The notes below the pieces were generated by a model. The model did no database searches. It had not been told where the DNA came from and saw only the letters and a program-made list of their open reading frames with translations. From the NCBI GenBank assembly GCA_017513135.1, contig JAFWDH010000023.1:186001-250000 (forward strand): a stretch of DNA of 64,000 nt. Reading direction: 5' to 3'. This document shows positions 9,068 through 17,036 of this stretch, in pieces (the first letter of the stretch is position 1; each line of letters begins with the position of its first letter). Origin of the DNA: Oscillospiraceae bacterium (GTDB taxonomy: Bacteria > Bacillota > Clostridia > Oscillospirales > Ruminococcaceae). The translations under genes were made by a program, and so were the position numbers.

Positions 9068-9088
9068 TAACAGAACTCAGTGAATCAA

Positions 9089-9114
9089 GGCCCCAGCATT
9101 ATGCCGGGGCTTTT
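9089..9114 (+). terminator. Terminator of the nifS-iscU-cysK operon
   Basis: GCCCC-A-GCA / TGC-C-GGGGC stem with a three-base loop followed by TTTT, 22 bases after the cysK stop. Confidence 0.85.
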
Positions 9115-9121
9115 GCATTGA

Positions 9122-9146
9122 AAAAAGCCGGTCGTGAACCGGCTTT
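9122..9146 (-). terminator. Terminator of the leftward zinc-ribbon gene
   Basis: AAAGCCGGT / ACCGGCTTT stem around a short loop; read on the minus strand it ends in a run of six T. Lies 20 bases past the stop of the 9167-9835 gene. Confidence 0.82.
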
Positions 9147-9166
9147 GATCAGTTGTTTCGCAGCTG

Positions 9167-9835
9167 TTATTTTGAAAAAACATCGAGGAGCCTGGCGAGT
9201 CCCTTTCTCGGCTCGATCCCTAGCGCCTTCTCCATATCTTCTGCAAGCTTGCGCTGGTTGGGATAGAACTGCTTTCTCCTTTCAGGCACGGTAAAAACGT
9301 CGTAGACGCTCTTAAGATCGTCGTGTGAGAGGTGTTTTACAAGGGGAGCAGCAAGCACGTCATCTGCGCTGAAATTGAGGGCTACCTGGAAGGGCAGCTT
9401 CTCTTCCGGCAGGAACAGCATGGCGTCTACGGCTTTCCGGGCAAGCTCGCTCTTTACAGCTGAGTCACCGATCGACGACAGATGGCCGTCAAGTTCGTTG
9501 ACCAGCTTGTCGAGGACAGTGAAGTAATTGTTGTGGATCTCGCTCATGGCGAATGGGTCGGTCCCGGCTAAAAGCCTTTTGAACGGGTTCGAAATATTCT
9601 GGTGAGTGGTCTCATACAGTTCCATAGAGTCCTTGCGATAGGTGTTGACGCGCTTTACTATATCGTTGACTACCTGTGTAGCTTCGTAAAGAACGACGGA
9701 GTCAGCCCGGCCGGATGACTTTGTCTGGGAGACAGCGAATCTGGAACCGCAGTACGGGCAGAAAGTCTCCTGGACCTCTTCTTCCAGAAGGACTGATTTG
9801 CCGCAGGCGGGACAGTTTACTTTATAAGATGCCAT
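9167..9835 (-). CDS. Zinc-ribbon protein of unknown function
   Basis: 222 residues, not a family I recognise. The N-terminus is a clear zinc ribbon: CPAC (residues 8-11) and CPYC (26-29), like the small rubredoxin-type domains of regulatory or ribosome-linked proteins. The rest is predicted alpha-helical and soluble without signal peptide or membrane segments; it contains helices rich in charged residues (NDIVKRVNTYRKDSMELYETTHQN). It is a single-gene transcription unit: convergent with cysK, with its own terminator at 9122-9146 and a TATAAT at 9866-9871 upstream on the minus strand. Structural or nucleic-acid-associated roles are possible, but there is no direct evidence. Confidence 0.72.
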   Translation of the reverse strand: MASYKVNCPACGKSVLLEEEVQETFCPYCGSRFAVSQTKSSGRADSVVLYEATQVVNDIVKRVNTYRKDSMELYETTHQNISNPFKRLLAGTDPFAMSEIHNNYFTVLDKLVNELDGHLSSIGDSAVKSELARKAVDAMLFLPEEKLPFQVALNFSADDVLAAPLVKHLSHDDLKSVYDVFTVPERRKQFYPNQRKLAEDMEKALGIEPRKGLARLLDVFSK

Positions 9836-9963
9836 CGATAAATGCTCCTGATACTTAATGGGTCTATTATACTATCAGCCGCGCCAAGAGAGAACACTTA
9901 ATTTCAGAATAAGAAGGATAAGGCAGTCCGGCTATACGACAGACAGTTTAAGGGCCCGGAAAA

Positions 9964-9972
9964 TGATATAAT
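9964..9972 (+). promoter_or_regulatory. Extended -10 promoter of dinB operon
   Basis: TGATATAAT matches the extended -10 consensus (TGnTATAAT). No good -35 at 17 bases, which is acceptable for an extended -10 promoter. Start of dinB is 52 bases beyond. Confidence 0.5.
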
Positions 9973-10023
9973 CATTCTGTAAGACTGTGGTGTGCCGGAC
10001 ATCTGACAGAGGAGGAAACAGCT

Positions 10024-11241
10024 ATGAGGACCATACTGCACTGTGACTGCAACAGTTACTTTGCAAGCGTGGAAGCCATGCTTGATCCTTCCCTGAAAGG
10101 ACTTCCGCTCGCTGTTGCGGGGGACCCGCAGAGCAGACACGGCGTCGTCGTAGCTGCGAGTATGGAGGCAAAAAAGTTCGGAGTCAGGACAACTGATACA
10201 GTGTATGCCGCAAAGAAAAAGTGTCCGGATCTGGTGGTCGTGATCCCGCATCACAGTAAATACTCGGAGATCTGTGACAGGATCAACGCTATATACCTCG
10301 GATATACGGACCTGGTTGAACCGTTCAGCGTGGATGAATCATTTCTAGACCTTACAGGAAGCCCCGCACTGAGAGAGAAGAGCGCTAAGGAGATAGCGGA
10401 TGAGCTCAGAGCCAGGGTAAAGGCAGAGATAGGGATCACGATCTCTGTAGGCGTGAGTTTCAATAAATGCTTTGCTAAGCTTGCTTCAGACATGAAGAAA
10501 CCGGACGCAACCACAGTGATAATGCCTCAGGATGTTGAGAGAATAGTTTGGCCGCTTCCGGCAAAAGATCTCCTGTTCGTCGGAAAGAGCACGGCACAGG
10601 CGCTTGACAGACTGGGAATAAAGACGATCGGCGACATAGCAGCCAGAAGCCGTGATCAGATGACGGAAATACTTGGGAAGCACGGCGCGGGGTTATGGGA
10701 ATATGCTACCGGAAATGACACTGAGCCTGTCAGATCCTATTACGAGGAAAGACAGGTGAAGAGCGTCGGAAACAGTTTCACTTTCAGCAGGGATCTTGTC
10801 ACGCCGGACGATATCAGAGCCGGTATAAACATGCTGGCAGCTACGGTATGCGGCAGACTGCGAAGGAAAGGATTCCTTGCCGGGTCCATACAGGTCTCTA
10901 TAAAGGACCCGGACCTGAAAACGATACAGCGTCAGAGGACCCTTGAAGTACCTACTCATCTGCAGAGGGAGATCGCCGATATCGCTTTTGAGCTGGTAGA
11001 AGAAAACAGAAAAGGCGGGCCGGTCAGGCTTCTCGGGATCAGCTGCTCCGATCTTTTGCCGGAAGGGGAAGAAGTGTCGCAGATATCTTTTTTTGACGAA
11101 GCCGGCGAAACTGCAGGCAGGGAGAAACAGGAGAAACTGGAGGACGCTGTCGCGGCCATAAAGAATAAACTTGGAAAGGACAGTATCAAGCTGGGCTTCC
11201 GCAGGGCAGAGGGCACCGGGATCCCGGAAGGAAGAGGATAA
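10024..11241 (+). CDS. dinB: DNA polymerase IV (Y-family translesion polymerase)
   Basis: 405 residues. Replicates past damaged bases with low fidelity. Metal-binding carboxylates are visible in HCDCNSYFASVE (residues 7-18) and SVDESFLDLT (~102-111), with the finger region VVAASMEAKKFGVRT and the little-finger domain in the last 130 residues. No clamp-binding QLSLF-type tail is obvious; the nearest candidate is QISFFDE (~358), which would fit a beta-clamp peptide. Strong RBS before ATG 10024. It overlaps tex by one base (TAATG), so damage tolerance and transcription-stress factors are co-expressed. Confidence 0.93.
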   Translation: MRTILHCDCNSYFASVEAMLDPSLKGLPLAVAGDPQSRHGVVVAASMEAKKFGVRTTDTVYAAKKKCPDLVVVIPHHSKYSEICDRINAIYLGYTDLVEPFSVDESFLDLTGSPALREKSAKEIADELRARVKAEIGITISVGVSFNKCFAKLASDMKKPDATTVIMPQDVERIVWPLPAKDLLFVGKSTAQALDRLGIKTIGDIAARSRDQMTEILGKHGAGLWEYATGNDTEPVRSYYEERQVKSVGNSFTFSRDLVTPDDIRAGINMLAATVCGRLRRKGFLAGSIQVSIKDPDLKTIQRQRTLEVPTHLQREIADIAFELVEENRKGGPVRLLGISCSDLLPEGEEVSQISFFDEAGETAGREKQEKLEDAVAAIKNKLGKDSIKLGFRRAEGTGIPEGRG

Positions 11242-13415
11242 TGGAGAGAAACGTAGAGATAATTGCCAGGGAGACTGGCCAGAAGCCGCTGTATGTCGAG
11301 AATGTTGTAAAGCTTCTGGATGAGGGGAACACGGTGCCGTTTATAGCGCGTTACCGCAAGGAGATGCACGGCACTATGGATGACCAGCTCATAAGGGAGA
11401 TATCCGACAGGATGACTTACCTCAGGAACCTGGACAAGCGCCGTGAAGAAGTCAACGGATCCATAGAAGAGCAGGGGAAGATGACAGATGAGCTTAGGGA
11501 AGCCATCGCAAACGCAGTTACTCTCGCAGAACTGGAGGATATCTACAGACCTTATAAGCAGAAAAGGCGTACGCGCGCTACCGTTGCCAAGGAGAAGGGG
11601 CTGGAGCCTCTTGCGGATTCTCTTTTTGCTCAGGATATAATGACCGGGACCCTTGAAGAGATCGCGGGGAAATACATCGATCCCGAAAAAGGCGTTGAAA
11701 GCGCGGAAGATGCCCTCTTGGGAGCTTCAGATATAATAGCGGAGAGCATTTCAGATGATGCAGAGATCAGAAGGCTGCTGAAGGATCTCATTCATAAAAA
11801 GGGCAGACTTGCCTCCAAAGGCACTACAGAAGAGGATTCTGTGTACCGCAACTATTATGATTACAGCGAGCCCGTATCGTCCATACCGAGCCACAGAGTA
11901 CTGGCGATAAACAGAGGAGAGGATGAGAAGTTCCTCAAGGCCGGAATAGAGATAGAAGAAGAACTTGCGCTCAACATAGTCAGGAACCATTCGGTTAAGA
12001 ATAACGGCAGCATCAGCAGCCAGTTCGTTTCCGATGCCGCTGACGATGCTTACCGCAGGCTCATCTTCCCGTCCATTGAGAGGGAAGTGAGAGGTGAGCT
12101 TACTGATATGGCGTCCGAGCAGGCGATCCGGATGTTCGGAATGAACCTCAAGCCGTTGCTTATGCAGCCGCCAGTCCGCAATATGGTAACGATGGGTTTT
12201 GACCCTGCATACAGGACTGGATGCAAGATAGCTGTGGTTGATGAAACGGGAAAGGTCCTGGACACCGGAGTAGTGTATCCCACCCCGCCTCACAACAAAA
12301 AGGATGAGGCAAGAAGGATACTGACATCAATGATCAGAAAGCACAATGTCAAAGCCATCGCGATCGGAAACGGAACCGCGTCAAAGGAGTCCGAGATATT
12401 CGTGGCTGAGATGATAAAAGAACTGCCGGGCGTCGCTTATATGATGGTCAATGAAGCGGGAGCATCAGTGTATTCTGCTTCAAAGCTCGGAGCGGCTGAA
12501 TTCCCGCAGTACGATGTCTCGCTGAGAAGCGCTGTTTCCATAGCCAGAAGGCTGCAGGATCCCCTTGCCGAACTTGTAAAGATCGATCCCAAATCCATAG
12601 GGGTAGGTCAGTATCAGCATGATATGCCCCAGGCAAGGCTTGATGAGACGCTTTCCGGGGTGGTAGAGGACTGCGTCAACGCTGTAGGCGTGGACCTGAA
12701 CACCGCATCACCTTCTCTGCTGGCACGAGTTGCCGGCCTCAATTCCACAACGGCTAAAAACATAGTTCAGTACCGCGAGGAGAACGGGCAATTCAAGGAC
12801 AGGAAGGCTGTTCTCAAAGTTCCGAAAGTAGGCCCCAAGGCCTTTGAGCAGGCTGCCGGATTCCTCAGGGTCCCCTCAGGCTCCAACGTGCTCGATAATA
12901 CGGGAGTTCACCCTGAAAGCTATGATGCGGCAAAAGAGCTGCTGTCTCTGTGCGGATACGACCTGGAGGATGTGAGAAACGGAGAGGTATCCGATCTCAG
13001 TGCCAGACTGAAACTCGTCGGCGAGGAGAAAGCGGCAGCGCAGTGCGGAGTGGGTGTACCTACAATTACCGATATCGCGGCAGAACTTGTAAAACCGGGA
13101 CGCGATCCCAGAGATGAGCTGCCTCCGACGATGCTGAGGACCGATGTCATGGGACTTGAAGACCTCAAACCGGGCATGGTCATGAAGGGTACGGTCAGAA
13201 ACGTCATAGATTTCGGTTGTTTTGTGGATATCGGAGTGCATCAGGACGGTCTGGTCCATGTTTCTGAGCTGTCCAACAGGTTCGTGAAGCATCCCTCTGA
13301 AGTCGTCAAGGTCGGAGATATCGTCGATGTAGTCGTGCTGGGTGTTGATGTACAGAAAAAGCGCATCTCACTCTCCATGAAGCAGGCAGCTAAATCAGCC
13401 CGTGCAGACAGCTGA
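11241..13415 (+). CDS. tex: Tex family RNA-binding transcription accessory protein
   Basis: 724 residues, typical Tex length. Layout: N-terminal helical domain with RYRKEMHGTMDDQLIREI (~35-52) and YRPYKQKRRTRATVA (~97-111), a YqgF/RNase-H-like domain (~325-440; TMGFDPAYRTGCKIAVVD and AIGNGTASKESE), helix-hairpin-helix repeats (~490-560; GVDLNTASPSLLARVAG), and a C-terminal S1 domain (~645-715; GTVRNVIDFGCFVDIGVHQDG). Tex interacts with RNA polymerase/RNA; its bacterial role is related to Spt6-like transcript handling. Middle gene between dinB and ygiQ. Confidence 0.94.
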   Translation: MERNVEIIARETGQKPLYVENVVKLLDEGNTVPFIARYRKEMHGTMDDQLIREISDRMTYLRNLDKRREEVNGSIEEQGKMTDELREAIANAVTLAELEDIYRPYKQKRRTRATVAKEKGLEPLADSLFAQDIMTGTLEEIAGKYIDPEKGVESAEDALLGASDIIAESISDDAEIRRLLKDLIHKKGRLASKGTTEEDSVYRNYYDYSEPVSSIPSHRVLAINRGEDEKFLKAGIEIEEELALNIVRNHSVKNNGSISSQFVSDAADDAYRRLIFPSIEREVRGELTDMASEQAIRMFGMNLKPLLMQPPVRNMVTMGFDPAYRTGCKIAVVDETGKVLDTGVVYPTPPHNKKDEARRILTSMIRKHNVKAIAIGNGTASKESEIFVAEMIKELPGVAYMMVNEAGASVYSASKLGAAEFPQYDVSLRSAVSIARRLQDPLAELVKIDPKSIGVGQYQHDMPQARLDETLSGVVEDCVNAVGVDLNTASPSLLARVAGLNSTTAKNIVQYREENGQFKDRKAVLKVPKVGPKAFEQAAGFLRVPSGSNVLDNTGVHPESYDAAKELLSLCGYDLEDVRNGEVSDLSARLKLVGEEKAAAQCGVGVPTITDIAAELVKPGRDPRDELPPTMLRTDVMGLEDLKPGMVMKGTVRNVIDFGCFVDIGVHQDGLVHVSELSNRFVKHPSEVVKVGDIVDVVVLGVDVQKKRISLSMKQAAKSARADS

Positions 13416-13506
13416 ACTGCAGCATGGCTGACAGATAAGTAGTATCAGATATGTGGGTACAAAGATTTTTAACCGCCGGGCAATTGTCCTTTCAGGAGTT
13501 TTGATC

Positions 13507-15399
13507 ATGTCGTTTTTTGCGCTTACAAGAGAAGAGCTGGGCGGGGATGCCGATATCGTGCTCGTCACGGGAGATGCCTATGTGGATCATCCGTCTTTCG
13601 GAATAGCCATTATCGGGCATATCCTTGAGGCAAACGGATATAAGGTCGGTATAATTCCCAGACCGGACGTTAAGGATGGGAATGCCTTCAAGGTGTTCGG
13701 AAGACCCAGGATCGGCTTCTTTATAAACTCCGGGAACATGGACTCCATGGTGAACAACTACACCGTAGCCAAAAGGAAACGCAAAGAGGATGTCTACGCG
13801 CCCGGAAACAAATACGGTGGCAGACCCGACTATGCGCTGACAGTCTACGGAAGAGCCATAAAGAAGGCGTATCCGGACGTTCCGCTCATCGCCGGCGGGA
13901 TGGAAGCCAGCCTCAGAAGACTGGGGCATTACGACTACTGGAGCGACTCAGTCAAGAGGTCTGTGCTTCTTGACTGCGAGGCTGATCTTCTGTGCTGGGG
14001 CATGGGCGAGAGGTCGGATCTTGAGATAGCAAACGCTCTGGCCGCAGGCACTCCCGTAAGGGACATAACCTGGGTCAGAGGCACTGTGTGGAAAACTGAA
14101 ACGCCGCCTGATGACGCGATCATTCTTCCGAGCTACGAGGATATCTGCAAGGATAAAAAGAAATACTGCAGAAGTTTCATGAGACAGTACGAGAACTGCG
14201 ACGCGATCACTGCGAAACCTCTCGCAGAGAGGTATGTGCATGACAACTGCTATGTCATAGTGAATCCTCCGCAGGGGCCTCTTACGACAGAAGAGATGGA
14301 CGCCGTGTACGACCTTCCTTATGAGCGGACATATCATCCAATCTATGAAAGCCAGGGCGGGATATCGGCAATAAGCGAGGTCAAATTCTCACTGGCATCA
14401 AACAGGGGCTGCTTCGGTGCGTGCAGTTTCTGCGCCATCACTTTCCACCAGGGCAGAACGATATCGGTACGCAGCCATGAATCGCTAATAAAAGAAGCGG
14501 AACTGCTGACAAAGCTGCCTGATTTCAAAGGATATATCCATGATGTCGGAGGGCCGACTGCCAATTTCCGTCATCCTTCATGCCAGAAACAGCTCAAATA
14601 CGGCGTATGCAAGGACAGGCAATGCCTGGGACAGACACCATGTCCCAATCTGGAAGCCGATCACACCGATTACATAGAGCTTCTGAGAAAACTCAGGCAG
14701 ATAAAAGGCGTTAAAAAGGTATTCGTGCGCAGCGGAATAAGATTTGACTATATCCTGCAGGATCCAAACGGTGAAAAGTTTGTTAATGAGCTGGTAAAGC
14801 ATCATGTCAGCGGGCAGCTGAAGGTGGCACCGGAGCATGTATCAGACCATGTCCTGAACCTGATGGGCAAACCCAAGCACGAAGTTTTCCTGGATTTCAG
14901 AAAGAAATACTTCGACGCAAACAGGAAAGCCGGAATGGATCAGTATCTGGTTCCGTATTTCATATCTTCACATCCCGGCTGCACTCTCAACGATGCCATA
15001 GAGCTTGCGGAGTATCTCAGGGATATACGCTCCACGCCGGAACAGGTACAGGATTTCTATCCCACTCCCGGTACGCTTTCTACATGTATGTATTACACCG
15101 GAATGGATCCCAGGACGATGAAGCCCATATACGTCGCCAAAGATCCCAGGGAAAAGGAACTGCAGAGGTGTCTCATGCAGTACAGGATCCCTGAAAATGC
15201 GGCAAGGGTCAGGGAAGCCCTGAGAAAGGCGGGAAGACTGGATCTCATCGGGAACGGACCTAAATGTCTTGTGCCACCGGCTCCAAATGAAAGACAGGAT
15301 CAGAAGAAACGAGGTCCCGGTCAGAGGGGCACTCCTGTTTCCAGGAGGAACGGAAAGACTCAGAAAGGCACTCTGGGAAGAGGGAGCAGAAAGAAATAA
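13507..15399 (+). CDS. YgiQ family radical SAM protein
   Basis: 630 residues. N-terminal domain begins MSFFALTREELGGDADIVLVTGDAYVDHPSFG in part, which is the invariant YgiQ start, followed by a radical SAM core with the cluster motif CFGACSFC (C-x3-C-x2-C, ~301-308). The substrate and reaction are unknown for the family. ATG 13507 is preferred over the in-frame GTG at 13453 because AGGAG lies at 13494-13498 and the family's conserved N-terminus begins there. The last ~40 residues are basic and low-complexity (many K/R/Q/G), typical of the family and possibly nucleic-acid binding. Confidence 0.9.
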   Translation: MSFFALTREELGGDADIVLVTGDAYVDHPSFGIAIIGHILEANGYKVGIIPRPDVKDGNAFKVFGRPRIGFFINSGNMDSMVNNYTVAKRKRKEDVYAPGNKYGGRPDYALTVYGRAIKKAYPDVPLIAGGMEASLRRLGHYDYWSDSVKRSVLLDCEADLLCWGMGERSDLEIANALAAGTPVRDITWVRGTVWKTETPPDDAIILPSYEDICKDKKKYCRSFMRQYENCDAITAKPLAERYVHDNCYVIVNPPQGPLTTEEMDAVYDLPYERTYHPIYESQGGISAISEVKFSLASNRGCFGACSFCAITFHQGRTISVRSHESLIKEAELLTKLPDFKGYIHDVGGPTANFRHPSCQKQLKYGVCKDRQCLGQTPCPNLEADHTDYIELLRKLRQIKGVKKVFVRSGIRFDYILQDPNGEKFVNELVKHHVSGQLKVAPEHVSDHVLNLMGKPKHEVFLDFRKKYFDANRKAGMDQYLVPYFISSHPGCTLNDAIELAEYLRDIRSTPEQVQDFYPTPGTLSTCMYYTGMDPRTMKPIYVAKDPREKELQRCLMQYRIPENAARVREALRKAGRLDLIGNGPKCLVPPAPNERQDQKKRGPGQRGTPVSRRNGKTQKGTLGRGSRKK

Positions 15400-15402
15400 A
15401 AA

Positions 15403-15434
15403 TACAGCGGGAGCCGACACGGCCCCGCTGTTTC
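15403..15434 (+). terminator. Terminator after ygiQ
   Basis: CAGCGGG and CCCGCTG arms around an 11-13 base loop, followed by TTTCG; four bases after the stop codon. Confidence 0.7.
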
Positions 15435-15574
15435 GTTTTCAATGCCGAATGATCGTGGAGAATAATACTATCTACTATCCATATGCCGGAAACTAAAATA
15501 AAATGCCGCAAATTTACCTTGACCGCGGATAACAATCATTGTAATCTACATTTATACGCTGCGTTGCAGAGTAA

Positions 15575-15749
15575 GCATTACAGAGTAGATGGCCGTGCGT
15601 CATATACGCGGTGCCCGGTAAGGCACCGGTATCAGTGTCCCGACAACGGGGAGTTGTGTCGGGGACGAAACATACACATCATGCCGGTTTTAGTGCTTTG
15701 AAGCCTGTATGTTTGTATTGCGGTTCGGTCATTGCATCCCGCTTAATGC
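15575..15749 (+). promoter_or_regulatory. Tetrahydrofolate (THF) riboswitch with extra stems
   Basis: The conserved sequence blocks of the THF riboswitch are present in order: AGAGTAGAT (15582-15590) and ATTGCATCC (15731-15739). P1 is GCATTA (15575-15580) with TAATGC (15744-15749); P2 is GGCCG (15591-15595) with CGGTC (15726-15730, one G-U). P3 is CCCGACA (15639-15645) with TGTCGGG (15657-15663) closing the loop ACGGGGAGTTG, then ACGAA. Compared with the ~100-base consensus the RNA is longer: an added hairpin GGTGCC/GGCACC (15610-15627) and an added long arm AAACATAC/GTATGTTT (15668-15714). It precedes a FolT-like folate transporter, as expected. Family identification is by memory of the consensus. 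Confidence 0.82.
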
Positions 15750-15789
15750 ATTATAAGTGAAAATGAGGGCTTTCATTCTCTTTATAATG

Positions 15790-15821
15790 CGTTTCATTCT
15801 AAGGAGGTCAGAATGAAAGGC
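15790..15821 (+). promoter_or_regulatory. Start-codon-sequestering hairpin of folT
   Basis: TTTCATTCT (15792-15800) is perfectly complementary to AGAATGAAA (15810-15818), which includes the ATG; the nine-base loop is exactly the ribosome-binding site AAGGAGGTC. The same TTTCATTCT occurs at 15771-15779 and could pair with the start codon instead. An upstream hairpin GCATTATAA/TTATAATGC (15748-15756 with 15782-15790) overlaps riboswitch P1 by two bases. Together these look like a translational expression platform. Confidence 0.6.
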
Positions 15822-16463
15822 TTTTTTAATTTGTTCAGATTATCCGCAAAAGAGATCTTCGGTGAGAAAAAACGCACGACGATCATCAACCTCGTTCTCT
15901 GTTCCATGCTTATAGCGTTAAGCATGGTAGTGGAGGCTCTATCCATCGACATGCCCTTCGGTAAGATAAACTTTGCGTTCATACCGCTCGCGGCGATAGG
16001 CATGCTGTTCGGGCCGGCAGTCGGTATCGCAGCAGGAGGCATCTGCGATGTGCTCGGCTTTCTCGTGCATCCATCCGGAGCGTTTCTCCCGCTGTATACC
16101 CTTATTGGCATGTTCCAGGGCATGATATACGGACTTGTCCTTTACCGCAGATGGGGAGATGTGTATTCAGAGGAGACATCCGGCAGGCTTTTTGGACTTA
16201 AGGTAACGCAGCTCGGTCTGAGGATCGTAGTAGCAAGACTGCTTGATGTGCTGATAGTCAATATGATTTTCAACACCATAGCGAACATACACTATGGCTT
16301 TATTCCGTACAAATCAATATCCGTGATAATCGCAACAAGACTGGGAAAGAATCTCCTGGAACTGGCTGCCGATCTTCCGCTGCTGCTCGTGGTGCTGCCT
16401 TTCGTGCTGGTCCTGTATTCCAAGACCGTCAACGAAAAGACATCAGAAAATCCTTCTGTATGA
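15813..16463 (+). CDS. folT: ECF transporter S component, folate type (FolT-like)
   Basis: 216 residues, six hydrophobic segments, the size and topology of an energy-coupling factor substrate-binding subunit. The block FAFIPLAAIGMLFGPAVGIAAGG followed by GICDVLGFLVHPSGAF is that of the folate-family ECF S proteins. It captures folate at the membrane and uses a shared EcfAA'T module encoded elsewhere. The THF riboswitch immediately upstream independently supports the substrate. The RBS AAGGAGG at 15801-15807 lies in a hairpin loop. A strong bidirectional terminator follows at 16527. Confidence 0.85.
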   Translation: MKGFFNLFRLSAKEIFGEKKRTTIINLVLCSMLIALSMVVEALSIDMPFGKINFAFIPLAAIGMLFGPAVGIAAGGICDVLGFLVHPSGAFLPLYTLIGMFQGMIYGLVLYRRWGDVYSEETSGRLFGLKVTQLGLRIVVARLLDVLIVNMIFNTIANIHYGFIPYKSISVIIATRLGKNLLELAADLPLLLVVLPFVLVLYSKTVNEKTSENPSV

Positions 16464-16526
16464 AGTAAAGGCCCACGTGAGAAGGATGAGGATCGTGACG
16501 AATCAAATACAATAAACATATTGCGT

Positions 16527-16563
16527 CAGAAAGGCTCCGGACATATCCGGAGCCTTTCTGTTT
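16527..16563. terminator. Bidirectional terminator between folT and the folC operon
   Basis: Fifteen-base perfect stem (16527-16541 with 16546-16560), four-base loop; convergent genes end on both sides. Confidence 0.85.
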
Positions 16564-16592
16564 ACCTGATGATCGGAATATATGACAAACTG

Positions 16593-17036
16593 CTAGATCA
16601 GCTTGAAGTACAGAAGCACTTCGTTTCCCTTGCGGTTGAAGTATGAGGAATCCAGTTTTTCAAAACCGAGTTTCTCATGAAGTCCTATACTGGCCTTATT
16701 ATCTTTTCTGATCTGCTGTATGACTAAACGGTAACCCTTTTCCCGTACGTGCATAATTGCCAGCTCCATAGCGGCAGCGGCGAATCCCTTGCCTCTCTGA
16801 TCCGGGAATATGTCGGGACCGATCTCGCAGGCGGAGCGGCTGTGCTCGCAGATCGAGACGCTCCCGACCGGATCCCCGTCGCAGATAACTGCAAACATCT
16901 CGAAGTATCTGCCGCCGAACTGCAAAGTGTTCCATTCGGAGATCATTCTGCACGTTTCGTCGCAGGAAAGATCGGGATACCGGTTTCTGCGGATAGTATC
17001 ACAGTCTTCACTGGAGAAGTGGCGTAGACTTACCAT
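16593..17036 (-). CDS. GNAT family N-acetyltransferase
   Basis: 147 residues. The GNAT fold is visible: acetyl-CoA loop PDQRGKGFAAAAMELAIMHV (Q/R-x-x-G-x-G/A), and the C-terminal NKASIGLHEKLGFEK block with N and the K/R-x-G-F element. Substrate unknown. The frame continues open 72 codons upstream, but that part is antisense-free folC sequence in another frame; ATG 17036 has AGGAGG at 17045-17050 with eight-base spacing and gives a normal GNAT N-terminus. It overlaps the end of folC by 29 bases and so is the last gene of the fchA-folD-folC operon. Confidence 0.85.
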   Translation of the reverse strand: MVSLRHFSSEDCDTIRRNRYPDLSCDETCRMISEWNTLQFGGRYFEMFAVICDGDPVGSVSICEHSRSACEIGPDIFPDQRGKGFAAAAMELAIMHVREKGYRLVIQQIRKDNKASIGLHEKLGFEKLDSSYFNRKGNEVLLYFKLI

